Source: JAWOLE01 sp963815655
GTDB taxonomy: Bacteria > Acidobacteriota > Thermoanaerobaculia > UBA5066 > Gp7-AA6
Reading direction: 5' to 3'
DNA length: 64,000 nucleotides
NCBI GenBank assembly: GCA_963815655.1
Contig: CAWFHK010000001.1
Coordinates: forward strand, 2,232,001-2,296,000
Shown: positions 38,644 through 46,159 of the stretch, in pieces
How positions within the stretch are numbered: position 1 is the stretch's first letter
Layout of the letters: each line of letters begins with the position of its first letter
Notes under the pieces: model-generated
Seen by the model: only the letters and a program-made list of their open reading frames with translations
Told to the model about the DNA's origin: nothing
The model's database searches: none
Position numbers and translations under genes: made by a program

Positions 38644-38649
38644 ATTCTA
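38644..38649 (-). promoter_or_regulatory. -10-like TAGAAT box before fbp
   Basis: TAGAAT on the minus strand with a very short untranslated region (14 nt to the ATG at 38629) and no recognisable ribosome-binding site. Confidence 0.5.
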
Positions 38650-38671
38650 GTTCAACGATGTCAGGAAGGTG

Positions 38672-39712
38672 TCACCTGCACCATTCCAGCCACGCCGGCT
38701 TCGGGTCGCCGTTGGACTTTTTCAAGCCGCGGTTCCCAAAGAAACTCGCCTTGCGGCGGGCAAGGTCCGAGGCGTCAGGAGCCACCCCGTAGGCATCAGC
38801 GGGCGGGTCTCGCCAGCCGACGTAGCGGGCGAAGAGGAGTGTCCGGCCGTCGTGGGAGGCGAGGAAACGGAGCATCCGCCGGACGAACTCCGCCTGTCTT
38901 TCGGGGCTCGAGCCGTTCTCGGCGGCCGAGGAGTAGCTGACCTCGAGGAAGGCGATCGGCCGGCCCCGGGCGGAGTCGAGCAGGCGCTTCCAATCCGACT
39001 CGAGCGCGGCGGGATCGCGGTGGAAGTACGGCTTGTCCCGGACGAAGGGGGCGTAGAGATAGAAGAGGACGGGGCTCCTCTGGTGGAGGCGCGCCGCGAC
39101 CTCCGGGGCCGCGCTTTCCGTCGGGGCGGACGTCGTCACGCCGACGGAGAGGCGCGGGGCGAGCTTGCCCAGGAACTCGACGGCCCCGTCGAAGAGCCGG
39201 CGGTAAGCCTTCAGCTCCTCGGGCTTGTCCGCGAAGTAAGAGTCGGCCTCGTAGCCGAGCGACAGCGTCGAGAAGTCCGCGAGGGCGGGCTCGAGCGCGT
39301 TGAGCAGTTTCCCCAGGCGCAGCGACAGCCTCGGGTCGTCGAACGCGAGCCCGGCGAGATCCGCGGGGAGGCTCCGCGCGCGCCCCGCGACGAGAGGCAG
39401 ATCGAGATGCAGCGTCGCCCCCGACTGGCGCAGGAGGCGCGCCGTGCGCGTGATCTTCGCGACGTTGTATTTCCCCGGGGCCGGCTCCATCTCCGGCCAG
39501 GAGACCGAGAGCGCGAAGAGCTTGACGCCCGCGCGGCGGACCTCCTCGAGCGCCCTCTTCTCGACGTCGGCCGGCGGCGTCTTCGCGAACTCGATCGCGA
39601 GGCCCAGGAGAGGACGGGGAGCCCGGGGCGGCGGCGTCACCGTCGCGGCGGCCGGAACCGCGGTCGCGGCGAAGAGCCAGGCCGCGAATCCGACGTGAAT
39701 CACGGTCCCCAT
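38672..39712 (-). CDS. Secreted TIM-barrel (glycoside hydrolase-like) protein
   Basis: 346 residues from the ATG at 39712, a signal peptide ending AVPAAA. KLFALSVSWPEMEPAPGKYN is the typical beta2/alpha2 region of clan GH-A-type barrels; later FSTLSLGYEADSYF and IAFLEVSYSS sit where acid/base and nucleophile carboxylates are expected. The family is not identifiable by eye. Could degrade or bind polysaccharide outside the cell. Divergent from the S9 peptidase gene, with a 47-nt gap. Confidence 0.7.
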   Translation of the reverse strand: MGTVIHVGFAAWLFAATAVPAAATVTPPPRAPRPLLGLAIEFAKTPPADVEKRALEEVRRAGVKLFALSVSWPEMEPAPGKYNVAKITRTARLLRQSGATLHLDLPLVAGRARSLPADLAGLAFDDPRLSLRLGKLLNALEPALADFSTLSLGYEADSYFADKPEELKAYRRLFDGAVEFLGKLAPRLSVGVTTSAPTESAAPEVAARLHQRSPVLFYLYAPFVRDKPYFHRDPAALESDWKRLLDSARGRPIAFLEVSYSSAAENGSSPERQAEFVRRMLRFLASHDGRTLLFARYVGWRDPPADAYGVAPDASDLARRKASFFGNRGLKKSNGDPKPAWLEWCR

Positions 39713-39725
39713 TATGGGCGACGGA

Positions 39726-39731
39726 TAGAAT
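39726..39731 (+). promoter_or_regulatory. -10-like TAGAAT box before the S9 peptidase gene
   Basis: TAGAAT followed by a 28-nt spacer that includes GGAGGA (39748-39753) and the GTG start at 39760. Confidence 0.5.
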
Positions 39732-39759
39732 GCCGGGACCAAACACCGGAGGACCAGCC

Positions 39760-41973
39760 GTGCACTCGCAAGCAAGAACGATCCTTCGCCTGGCGGCCCT
39801 TTTTCTGCTTCTCGCCTCGCCCGCGTGGGCGCAGAAGAAGAAGCTCGCCCTGGAAGACCTGACCGCCGATCCTCCGCTGGCCGGCCGCCCGGCCATGGGC
39901 CTGACCTGGCTTCCCGGCGGGGATCGGTTCTCCTTCGTCCTGCGCGAGGGATCGGGGGAAGAGGCGGCCTCGGAGCTCGTCGTTGGAGAAGCGAAGACAG
40001 GAACGACGAAGATCGTCGTCGCGGCGGAGAGCCTGGCCCTTCCGGAGGACGTGAAACCGGCGGAATCCGCCCCCGGGGCGCACGCGCCCCCGCGGCGGGC
40101 CCGGCGCGCCTCACTCGAGGGGTATCACTGGTCTCCCGACGGCCAGACGGTCCTCCTCTCCGGCGACAACGACCTCTGGCTCTACCGCATCGTGGAGGGG
40201 CACCTCGAGCGCCTGACGCGGGACAGGGAGAAGGAGGAGTACCCGCTCTTCTCCCCCGATGGGAAGCGCGTCTCTTTCGTCCGCGGCAACGACCTCTACG
40301 TCCTCGATCTCGCGTCGAGGCAGGAGAAGCGCCTGACCTCCGACGGCGCCGAGCACGTCTTCAACGGCCGGCTCGACTGGGTCTACGAGGAGGAGCTCGC
40401 CAACCGCACCGGCCGCGCCTACGAGTGGGCGCCGGACTCCTCCGCGATCGCCTACCTGCGCCTGGACGAGAACCGGGTCGATTCCTATCCGATCGTGGAC
40501 TTCCTGAAGGTCCCCGCCGGCCTGACGCTCCAGCGCTACCCGAAGGCGGGCTCCGCTAATTCCCTCGTCTCGTTCCACGTCGTCGGGACAGACGGCTCGC
40601 CCCGCGGCGAGGCCCGCCTCGAGGGAGACGTCTACGTCGAGCCCGCGTTCTCCTGGACGCCCGACTCGAAGTCGGTCTGCTATCGCGTCCTGAACAGGGC
40701 GCAGGACCGGCACGAGGTGCGCCTGCTCGCCGTCCCCGGCGGCGCGTCTCGGACGCTCTTTACCGAGCAGGACCCGCACTGGATCAACGTCGTCGAGCCG
40801 CCGAAGTTCTTGAAGGACGGCCGGTACCTCTGGAAGTCCGAGCGGGACGGCTTCGCCCACCTCTACGTCGGCAGCGTCGCCGGCGGCGAACCGCGCGCGA
40901 TCACGCGCGGGAGCTGGCTCGTGGACCGCGTGGCCGGCGTGGACGAGGCGAAGAAGCTCGTCTACTTCACGGCGACCGAGGAGAACGTGCGCCGGCGCGC
41001 GCTCTACCGGGTGTCGCTCGACGGCTCCGGGTTCGCGAAGCTCCCGATCCCCGCCGGGACGCACTCGGCCGAGCTCTCGCCGGACGGGCGCTCTCTCCTC
41101 GACACGTTCTCGACGGTCTCGACCCCGCCCGTCCTCTCGCTCCTCGACGCCTCGGGCAAACCGCTGCGCGTCGTGCACGGTCCGGAGGACAGGCTCGCGG
41201 GATACGAGCTCGCGACGAACGAGGAGATCGAAGTCTCGGCCGGCGACGGGACGAAGCTCATGGCGCGGCTCCTGAAGCCGGCCGACTTCGACCCTTCGAG
41301 GAAGTACCCCGTGATCGTCTACGTGTATGGCGGGCCGCACGCGCAGGTCGTGCGCGACGCCTGGAGCCCCGGCTCCTTGCTGGACCATTACCTGGCCTCG
41401 AAGGGTTTCCTGATCTGGAGCCTGGACAACCGCGGCTCGTGGGGACGCGGCCACGCCTGGGAGAGCGCGATCTTCAAGGAGACCGGGAAGAGGGAGCTCG
41501 CCGACCAGCTCGCCGGGGTCCGGTACTTGAAGTCTCTCCCCTACGTGGACCCGGCGCGGATCGGCATCTGGGGCTGGTCCTACGGCGGCTACATGACGCT
41601 CTATTCGCTGACCAACGCTCCCGACGTCTGGAAGTGCGGCGTCGCCGGCGCGCCGGTCACCCATTGGAAGTTCTACGACACGATCTACACCGAGCGGTAC
41701 ATGCGGACGCCGAAGGAGAACCCCGCGGGTTACGAAGCCTCCGCGCCGCTGTCGAAGGCGAAAGAGCTGAAGGCGAAGCTCCTTCTCATCCACGGCACCG
41801 CCGACGACAACGTCCACATGCAGAACACGCTCGCCTTCGTGGACGCCCTGACGAAGGCGGGCAAGCCGTACCAGCTCGAGATCCAGCCCGGCCAGAAGCA
41901 CGGCTTCCGAGGCAAGGACTCCCTGAACTTCCGCAACGCCACCATCGCGAAGTTCTTCGAGGACAACCTCTAG
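39760..41973 (+). CDS. Dipeptidyl-peptidase IV-like serine peptidase (S9B)
   Basis: 737 residues from GTG 39760, chosen because GGAGGA lies 6 nt before it; an upstream ATG (39730) would lengthen the signal peptide. The signal peptide ends SPAWAQ. The eight-bladed propeller (about 60-470) includes DWVYEEELANRTGRAYEWAPDS, whose EE motif binds the substrate N-terminus in DPP-IV. The catalytic alpha/beta-hydrolase has Ser607 in GWSYGG, Asp682 in GTADDNVH and His714 in GQKHGF. Removes dipeptides from peptides with Pro or Ala in position 2, in the periplasm. Confidence 0.95.
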   Translation: MHSQARTILRLAALFLLLASPAWAQKKKLALEDLTADPPLAGRPAMGLTWLPGGDRFSFVLREGSGEEAASELVVGEAKTGTTKIVVAAESLALPEDVKPAESAPGAHAPPRRARRASLEGYHWSPDGQTVLLSGDNDLWLYRIVEGHLERLTRDREKEEYPLFSPDGKRVSFVRGNDLYVLDLASRQEKRLTSDGAEHVFNGRLDWVYEEELANRTGRAYEWAPDSSAIAYLRLDENRVDSYPIVDFLKVPAGLTLQRYPKAGSANSLVSFHVVGTDGSPRGEARLEGDVYVEPAFSWTPDSKSVCYRVLNRAQDRHEVRLLAVPGGASRTLFTEQDPHWINVVEPPKFLKDGRYLWKSERDGFAHLYVGSVAGGEPRAITRGSWLVDRVAGVDEAKKLVYFTATEENVRRRALYRVSLDGSGFAKLPIPAGTHSAELSPDGRSLLDTFSTVSTPPVLSLLDASGKPLRVVHGPEDRLAGYELATNEEIEVSAGDGTKLMARLLKPADFDPSRKYPVIVYVYGGPHAQVVRDAWSPGSLLDHYLASKGFLIWSLDNRGSWGRGHAWESAIFKETGKRELADQLAGVRYLKSLPYVDPARIGIWGWSYGGYMTLYSLTNAPDVWKCGVAGAPVTHWKFYDTIYTERYMRTPKENPAGYEASAPLSKAKELKAKLLLIHGTADDNVHMQNTLAFVDALTKAGKPYQLEIQPGQKHGFRGKDSLNFRNATIAKFFEDNL

Positions 41974-41977
41974 GAAT

Positions 41978-42068
41978 CGGGTGATCGAGTGATTTGGGAT
42001 CGGGTGATCGGCGATCGGGTGAATTAGTCAGTCCAATCGATCACCTGATTGCCCGATCACCCGATCGT
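41978..42068. repeat. Heptad/octad repeat spacer (ATCGGGTG type), two inverted arms
   Basis: The first half repeats ATCGGGTG and ATCGGCG-like units; the second half carries the opposite orientation (GATCACCTGATT, CCCGATCACCCGATC). The two arms can pair into a long imperfect stem just after the S9 peptidase stop. Confidence 0.7.
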
Positions 42069-42084
42069 CGGTTCAGCCATGAGT

Positions 42085-42217
42085 GGTTAGGCAACCTCAG
42101 ATACACGAAAGGCATGAAACTTGCTTCACTGCATTCCAGAGTCGGCCCGCGCCTTTCGCACGATGGCGTACCGACTGGTTTGACGCCGTCCCGAGCCATC
42201 GGGACGGCGTTTTTATT
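42085..42217 (+). ncRNA. Candidate structured small RNA or 3'UTR element, unknown family
   Basis: Between the S9 peptidase stop and the convergent anti-sigma gene, 42085-42180 can fold into three hairpins: GGTT/AACC (42085-42096), GCA-TGAA with TTCA-C-TGC (42112-42133), and CC-AGTCGG with CCGACT-GG (42136-42178). A strong terminator ends it. It matches no riboswitch I can recognise. It could be an independent small RNA, a 3'UTR-derived RNA of the peptidase mRNA, or chance structure. Confidence 0.35.
42183..42217 (+). terminator. Strong intrinsic terminator
   Basis: A perfect 12-bp stem ACGCCGTCCCGA/TCGGGACGGCGT (42183-42194 and 42199-42210) with a GCCA tetraloop and the tract TTTTTATT on the plus strand. 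It is the clearest factor-independent terminator in the window. It ends transcription arriving from the left; the minus-strand side has no U-tract. Confidence 0.9.
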
Positions 42218-42226
42218 GGGGACGGC

Positions 42227-43012
42227 CTAACCGGCGGTGGGGGTGCCGACGAGGACGATGGGACCGGTCGGCTGCGGAACGCCGCCCTTCGGCTCGACAG
42301 TGACCGCGAAGTTCTGGGCGGCCGGGAGGCCCGCGAGCGCCTTCGACTCGAAGAGAGCTCGGCCGGAGATGTCGGCGTCGAAGACGCCGGCGGCGACGGG
42401 CTTGCCTTCGGCGAAGACCCACAGCTCGTACTGCTTGTCGGGGGGGAGCGGAGCGAGGTTGCCGGCCAGGATGACGCCGGTCTTCGCCTTCTCGCTCCAG
42501 AAGACCTTCGCCCGGGCGGAGGGCTGGGGGTCCTTCCCGCCGAGGAAGAGGATGCGGACGTCGTCGCTCTCGAGCACCCGCACGCGCAGGTCCCGGCGGG
42601 CCGCCTCCGCCCGCGCGCCCGACAGCTCCGCCGAGAGCTGGGAAGCCTGACTGCGGAGGTCCTCCCTCTGGCGGCGCAGCCGCGCGTCGTCCCAGACCGC
42701 GATGACGAACAGGAGAGCCGCCGCGGCCGCCAGCCACCAGGCGGCGCCCGGCCGGGATGGAGCCGCCGCGGGGCGAGAGAAACGGGACCCAGGCAACGAG
42801 GCCAGGATCTCTTCACGCAGCCCGCGGCGGGGCTGCCGCGGCGAAACGCCGGCCGCAAGCGCGCTTGCCGCGACGCGGAATTCCGGGAGCAGCTCCTCGC
42901 ACAGCGGACAGCCTTCCTCCAGGTGCCGCGCGAGGTCGCTCGCCTCCTCTCCCGGAGGAAGGCCCAGGGCCTGGAGAGCCGCCAGCTCTTCGAGCCGCTC
43001 GCTATGCGCCAT
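42227..43012 (-). CDS. Anti-sigma factor (RskA-like)
   Basis: 261 residues from the ATG at 43012, overlapping the sigma gene's end by 11 nt. Residues about 1-60 are the zinc-type anti-sigma domain (ARHLEEGCPLCEE, a HxxxxCxxC pattern). One transmembrane helix follows near 90-105 (WWLAAAAALLFVIAVW), then a short coiled coil and a C-terminal RskA domain (KVFWSEKAKTGVILAGNLAPLP, YELWVFAEGKPVAAGVF) in the periplasm. It should hold the partner sigma factor until a periplasmic signal triggers proteolysis. Confidence 0.9.
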   Translation of the reverse strand: MAHSERLEELAALQALGLPPGEEASDLARHLEEGCPLCEELLPEFRVAASALAAGVSPRQPRRGLREEILASLPGSRFSRPAAAPSRPGAAWWLAAAAALLFVIAVWDDARLRRQREDLRSQASQLSAELSGARAEAARRDLRVRVLESDDVRILFLGGKDPQPSARAKVFWSEKAKTGVILAGNLAPLPPDKQYELWVFAEGKPVAAGVFDADISGRALFESKALAGLPAAQNFAVTVEPKGGVPQPTGPIVLVGTPTAG

Positions 43013-43586
43013 GGCTCTCACTCTTTCGATACGGGCGGATGCGCTCGCGGAGTTTCATCAGGCCCAGGCGCACCCGCGTCTTGACCGTGCCGAGCGGCGT
43101 CGCGGTGCGCCGCGCGATCTCCTGGTGCGTCAGGCCTTCGAAATACGCCAGCTCGAGCGCGCGCCGCTGGTCCTCCGCCAGCTCGGCGATCGCCGCGCGG
43201 CACCGGGCCTCCCATTCCCGACCGGCCGCGTCCGCCTCGACGTCCTCCCGCGAAGCAGGCTCCGGGGCCTCGTCGAGGCTCCGGACCCCGCCTCTCCCGG
43301 CCGGCCAGCGGGACCGCAGCCGGTCGATGGAGCGGCTGCGCGTCGCCACCAGCAGCCACGCAAGCACCGGCCCTCGCGAGGCATCGAAGGTCGCGGCCGC
43401 CTTCCAGGCGTAGAGGAAGACCTCCTGGAGGACCTCCTCCGCTTCTCCGGTGTCACCCAGGATCCGCTGGGCAAGCCCGAAAAGCCGCGCGGAATGCCGG
43501 TCGTAGAGGAGAGCCAGCGCGTCCGCGTCCCGCCCCTCGATCCGGGCGATCAGGGCGCGATCGTTGTCCGGTGTGTCTGCGTTCAT
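43002..43586 (-). CDS. ECF sigma-70 factor (SigK-like)
   Basis: 194 residues from the ATG at 43586. Region 2 is ALIARIEGRDADALALLYDRHS ... FLYAWKAAATFDASRGPVLAWLL, with a typical DRLR(S)R end; region 4 is AIAELAEDQRRALELAYFEGLTHQEIA ... LGTVKTRVRLGLMKLRE. The overlap with the anti-sigma gene shows the pair is one operon. The DUF4331 gene, divergent on the other side, is a probable target. Confidence 0.93.
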   Translation of the reverse strand: MNADTPDNDRALIARIEGRDADALALLYDRHSARLFGLAQRILGDTGEAEEVLQEVFLYAWKAAATFDASRGPVLAWLLVATRSRSIDRLRSRWPAGRGGVRSLDEAPEPASREDVEADAAGREWEARCRAAIAELAEDQRRALELAYFEGLTHQEIARRTATPLGTVKTRVRLGLMKLRERIRPYRKSESHGA

Positions 43587-43645
43587 CGCCGATCCGCTGG
43601 TCTGGACTCCCGCAACACATATCATGGAGTCTTGGAAATCCAATC

Positions 43646-43670
43646 GGAACGGCCGCCCGTACAGGCGATA
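43646..43670 (+). promoter_or_regulatory. Possible ECF promoter before the DUF4331 gene
   Basis: GGAAC at 43646-43650 and CGATA at 43666-43670, 15 nt apart, resemble -35 and -10 elements of ECF promoters, pointing at the DUF4331 gene 45 nt downstream. The spacer is one base short of the common 16-17, so this is tentative. Confidence 0.3.
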
Positions 43671-43715
43671 GGCCCGAGGATCGCGTCAGTCGGGCAACCA
43701 AGAAAGGAGAAGCCT

Positions 43716-45209
43716 ATGAACGTTTCCCTTCCCACACGGAGGAGCGCCTGGGCGGTGGCGCTCCTGGCGGCCCTGATCGTCTGCGCGCTCCCGGCGTCCG
43801 CGGGCGCGTCGAGCCACCGCGAGGCGCCCCTGATTTCGAAGGACCCCCAATGGGACAACACCGACCTCTACGCGTTCCGGGACCCGATCGTCACCGACAG
43901 GCTGACGATCCTCTCCAACTGGATCCCTCTCGAGGACCCCTCCGGATTCCCGAACTTCTTCCACTTCGACGAGCACGCCTGGTACCAGATCCACATCGAT
44001 AACGACGGCGACGGCATCGAGGACATCACGTACCGGTTCATCTTCACCGAGAACGTGCGGCATCCGGACACGTTCCTGAATTTCACCGGCCCCGTCACGT
44101 CGCTCGACGACACCGGGATCAACGTCTACTACACGTACACGGTGGACAAGATCATCGGCCCCGCGGCCGACCCGCTCGAGGATGCGGTGACGCGCATCGG
44201 AGAGGGACTGCTCGAGATCCCCAACTACGCCGGCCCGGCGACCTATCCCAACCCCGGGGGGTACAGCACGGGGTCCGGTCTCATCGCCGGGGTCTACACA
44301 GTGGACGGAAACACGAAGGTCTTCGCGGGGCCGCGCAGCGACATGTTCTTCGTGGACCTCGGCTGGCTGGGGGACGCCCTCAATTTCCGTCCGGGCGTGA
44401 TCCCGGGCAACCATGGCGGCGGCATCAACGGCGTCGCCGGGTTCAACACCCACACGATCGGCATGCAGATCCCGCTCGCGGACGTGACCCGGAACGGCCT
44501 CTTCCCCGCGAGCGTCTCGGACCCCAACTCCATCATCGGCCTCTGGTCGGACACGTGGGTGCCGCAGAACCGCGTGTACCAGACGACGGGCGCCAAGCCG
44601 GTCCTTTCCGGGCCCTTTGTACAAGTCTCACGGCTGGGAGTCCCGCTCGTCAACGAAGTCGTCATCCCGCTGGGGTCGAAGGACAAGTTCAACGCGACGT
44701 ATCCGAAGGACGACGCCCAGTACGCCCCGTTCGTGCTCGACCCCGAGGTCCCGAAACTCCTGAAGGCCCTCTTCAACATCGACTCCCCGCCGGCCCCGCG
44801 GACCGACCTCGTCGCCGTCGTCCAGGGCATCGATGGCCTGACGCGGCGGCCCGGCGAGGCCATCGCGGACGAGCTGCGCCTGAACCTGGCAGTTCCTCCG
44901 ACAGCGATCGCCCCGGTGGACGAGACCAACCGGATGGGCGTGCTCGGAGGCGACCTCGCGGGGTTCCCGAACGGGCGCCGGCCATGGGACGACGTCGTGG
45001 ACATCGAGCTCCAGATCCTCGCGGGCGTCCTCGTCCCTGCCTTCAACAAGTCGCCGAACAACCAGCTGGGCGACGGCGTGGATGGGCCGGAGAAGCCGTT
45101 CCTCGCGGCGTTCCCGTACCTGCGGAGCCCGTCGAGCGGCTACACGCATTCGCACGACAACCCGCCCCAGATCCTGCACCCTTCGCGGGCTCGCACGGCG
45201 GGGGAGTAA
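43716..45209 (+). CDS. DUF4331 family secreted protein
   Basis: 497 residues from the ATG at 43716 (AAGGAGAAG before it). The signal peptide ends PASAGA. The mature start SSHREAPLISKDPQWDNTDLYAF is the defining motif of DUF4331 (SHREAP..S..P..DNTD.Y.F). Later motifs are AGPRSDMFFVDL and NTIGMQIPLADV. Function unknown, though the family often sits beside ECF sigma/RskA pairs and is probably part of an envelope-stress or metal-related regulon. Confidence 0.93.
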   Translation: MNVSLPTRRSAWAVALLAALIVCALPASAGASSHREAPLISKDPQWDNTDLYAFRDPIVTDRLTILSNWIPLEDPSGFPNFFHFDEHAWYQIHIDNDGDGIEDITYRFIFTENVRHPDTFLNFTGPVTSLDDTGINVYYTYTVDKIIGPAADPLEDAVTRIGEGLLEIPNYAGPATYPNPGGYSTGSGLIAGVYTVDGNTKVFAGPRSDMFFVDLGWLGDALNFRPGVIPGNHGGGINGVAGFNTHTIGMQIPLADVTRNGLFPASVSDPNSIIGLWSDTWVPQNRVYQTTGAKPVLSGPFVQVSRLGVPLVNEVVIPLGSKDKFNATYPKDDAQYAPFVLDPEVPKLLKALFNIDSPPAPRTDLVAVVQGIDGLTRRPGEAIADELRLNLAVPPTAIAPVDETNRMGVLGGDLAGFPNGRRPWDDVVDIELQILAGVLVPAFNKSPNNQLGDGVDGPEKPFLAAFPYLRSPSSGYTHSHDNPPQILHPSRARTAGE

Positions 45210-45238
45210 CGCGAGAACAGGGTCGCCGCTCTGGTTCG

Positions 45239-45274
45239 GGCCCGGTCCGGCGCCTCGCCGGGCCGGGCCTTTCC
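45239..45274 (+). terminator. Intrinsic terminator after the DUF4331 gene
   Basis: A 14-bp GC stem (45239-45252 with 45256-45269, one G-U pair, loop CCT) followed by TTTCCT. Confidence 0.75.
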
Positions 45275-45289
45275 TCGTCGCGCGTTGGT

Positions 45290-45295
45290 TAGAAT
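45290..45295 (+). promoter_or_regulatory. -10-like TAGAAT box before the ferritin-like gene
   Basis: TAGAAT followed by about 31 nt that contain AAGGAGG before the ATG at 45327; this gene uses a conventional leader. Confidence 0.5.
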
Positions 45296-45326
45296 GTGCC
45301 GCAGTCGAGCTCAAGGAGGCCACGAC

Positions 45327-45872
45327 ATGAACGATCGTCGGGATTTCTTCCGCTCCGCCGCGAAGACCGGGCTCGCTCTCGGACTGGCGGCCGCGGGGCA
45401 GCCGCTCATCGCGCTCCCGGCCCCCGGGGACGCGCCCGCGGACGACATCGGCTTGATGAACACGGCGCTTGCCCTCGAGCACGAGGCCATCTGGGCCTAC
45501 GGGCTCGCGGGCAGGAGCGGGCTCCTCTCGGCGAAGGCCAAGGAGGTCGGTCTTCTCTTCCAGGGAAGCCACGAGATTCACCGCGACCTGATCTCGAAGG
45601 CCATCAAGGGGAAAGGGGGCAAGCCCGTCGAGCCGAAGAAGGAGTACGTCTTCGGCGTGCCGCTCGCCAACGAGAAGGACGTCCTGGAGCTCGCCTTCAA
45701 GCTCGAGGTCGGCGCGGCTCGCGCCTATCTCTCCGTCGTGGATCGCTTCCAGGACCGCGCCCTGTCCGCCTCGGCCGGCCGGATCCTCTCCGACGAGGTC
45801 CTCCACGCCACCGTCCTGAGGAGCGTCCTGGGAAGGGACGTCGTCCCCTCCTTCGGCCTCATCGAGAATTGA
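45327..45872 (+). CDS. Tat-exported ferritin-like (DUF4439-type) protein
   Basis: 181 residues from the ATG at 45327. The N-terminus NDRRDFFRSAAKTGLALGLAA is a twin-arginine signal (RRDFF). The mature part is a four-helix ferritin-like bundle (LMNTALALEHEAIWAYGLAG, GSHEIHRDLISKAI, VGAARAYLSVVDRFQD, ILSDEVLHATVLRSV) with Glu/His pairs typical of di-metal sites (EHEAIW, HEIHRD, DEVLHA). Directly downstream of the DUF4331 gene, but with its own promoter and a terminator between them. An oxidative-stress or metal-storage role is inferred. Confidence 0.82.
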   Translation: MNDRRDFFRSAAKTGLALGLAAAGQPLIALPAPGDAPADDIGLMNTALALEHEAIWAYGLAGRSGLLSAKAKEVGLLFQGSHEIHRDLISKAIKGKGGKPVEPKKEYVFGVPLANEKDVLELAFKLEVGAARAYLSVVDRFQDRALSASAGRILSDEVLHATVLRSVLGRDVVPSFGLIEN

Positions 45873-45899
45873 CAGGACGCGCGATCTCGCGCGCCCTGT
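45872..45899 (+). terminator. Hairpin after the ferritin-like gene
   Basis: ACAGG-A-CGCGCG pairs with CGCGCG-C-CCTGT around ATCT with one A-C mismatch, starting inside the stop codon. No U-tract; the next element is a REP-like palindrome. Confidence 0.35.
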
Positions 45900-46031
45900 C
45901 ATCCTGAGCGCAGCGAAGGATCTGCCCCGGCAACTCCAGGAGAGCAGACCGTTCCTCGCGGAGCCTGTCCCGAGCTCGGATGCGGCGACTCGAAGCGGGC
46001 GGAGCAGATCCCTCGCTTCGCTCGGGATGAC
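45896..46031. repeat. REP-like palindrome with a long loop
   Basis: The left arm begins CTGTCATCCTGAGCGCAGCG and ends GATCTGC; the right arm begins GCAGATCCCTCGCTTCGCTC and ends GGGATGACA, nearly its reverse complement. Related elements occur at 51521-51609 and 61204-61266. Confidence 0.75.
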
Positions 46032-46158
46032 ACCGAAGGGCGAGGGGCTCGGGATGACACCGAAGGGCGAGGGGCTCGGAATGACACCGAAGGGCGAGGG
46101 GCTCGGAATGACACCGAAGGGCGAGGGGCTCGGAATGACATGCGAGGCGCAGGGGCTC
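46024..46158. repeat. 27-bp tandem repeat, four exact copies plus one degenerate
   Basis: Units at 46024-46050, 46051-46077, 46078-46104, 46105-46131 differ only at GGG/GGA in the third base; a fifth (46132-46158) is diverged. Each unit contains ATGACAC-CGAAGGGCGAGG, that is, the REP arm end GGATGACA plus a short GC spacer, so the array arose by amplifying a REP tip. Confidence 0.9.
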
Positions 46159-46159
46159 C

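Noticed and set aside
42085..42180. Known riboswitch (cyclic di-GMP, cobalamin, TPP or fluoride)
   Set aside because: None of the core consensus stretches could be aligned; hence reported only as an unknown candidate RNA.
45220..45326. A further gene between the DUF4331 and ferritin-like genes
   Set aside because: The gap holds a terminator, a promoter-like box and an RBS; the open frame that starts at 45082 ends within it and has no support.
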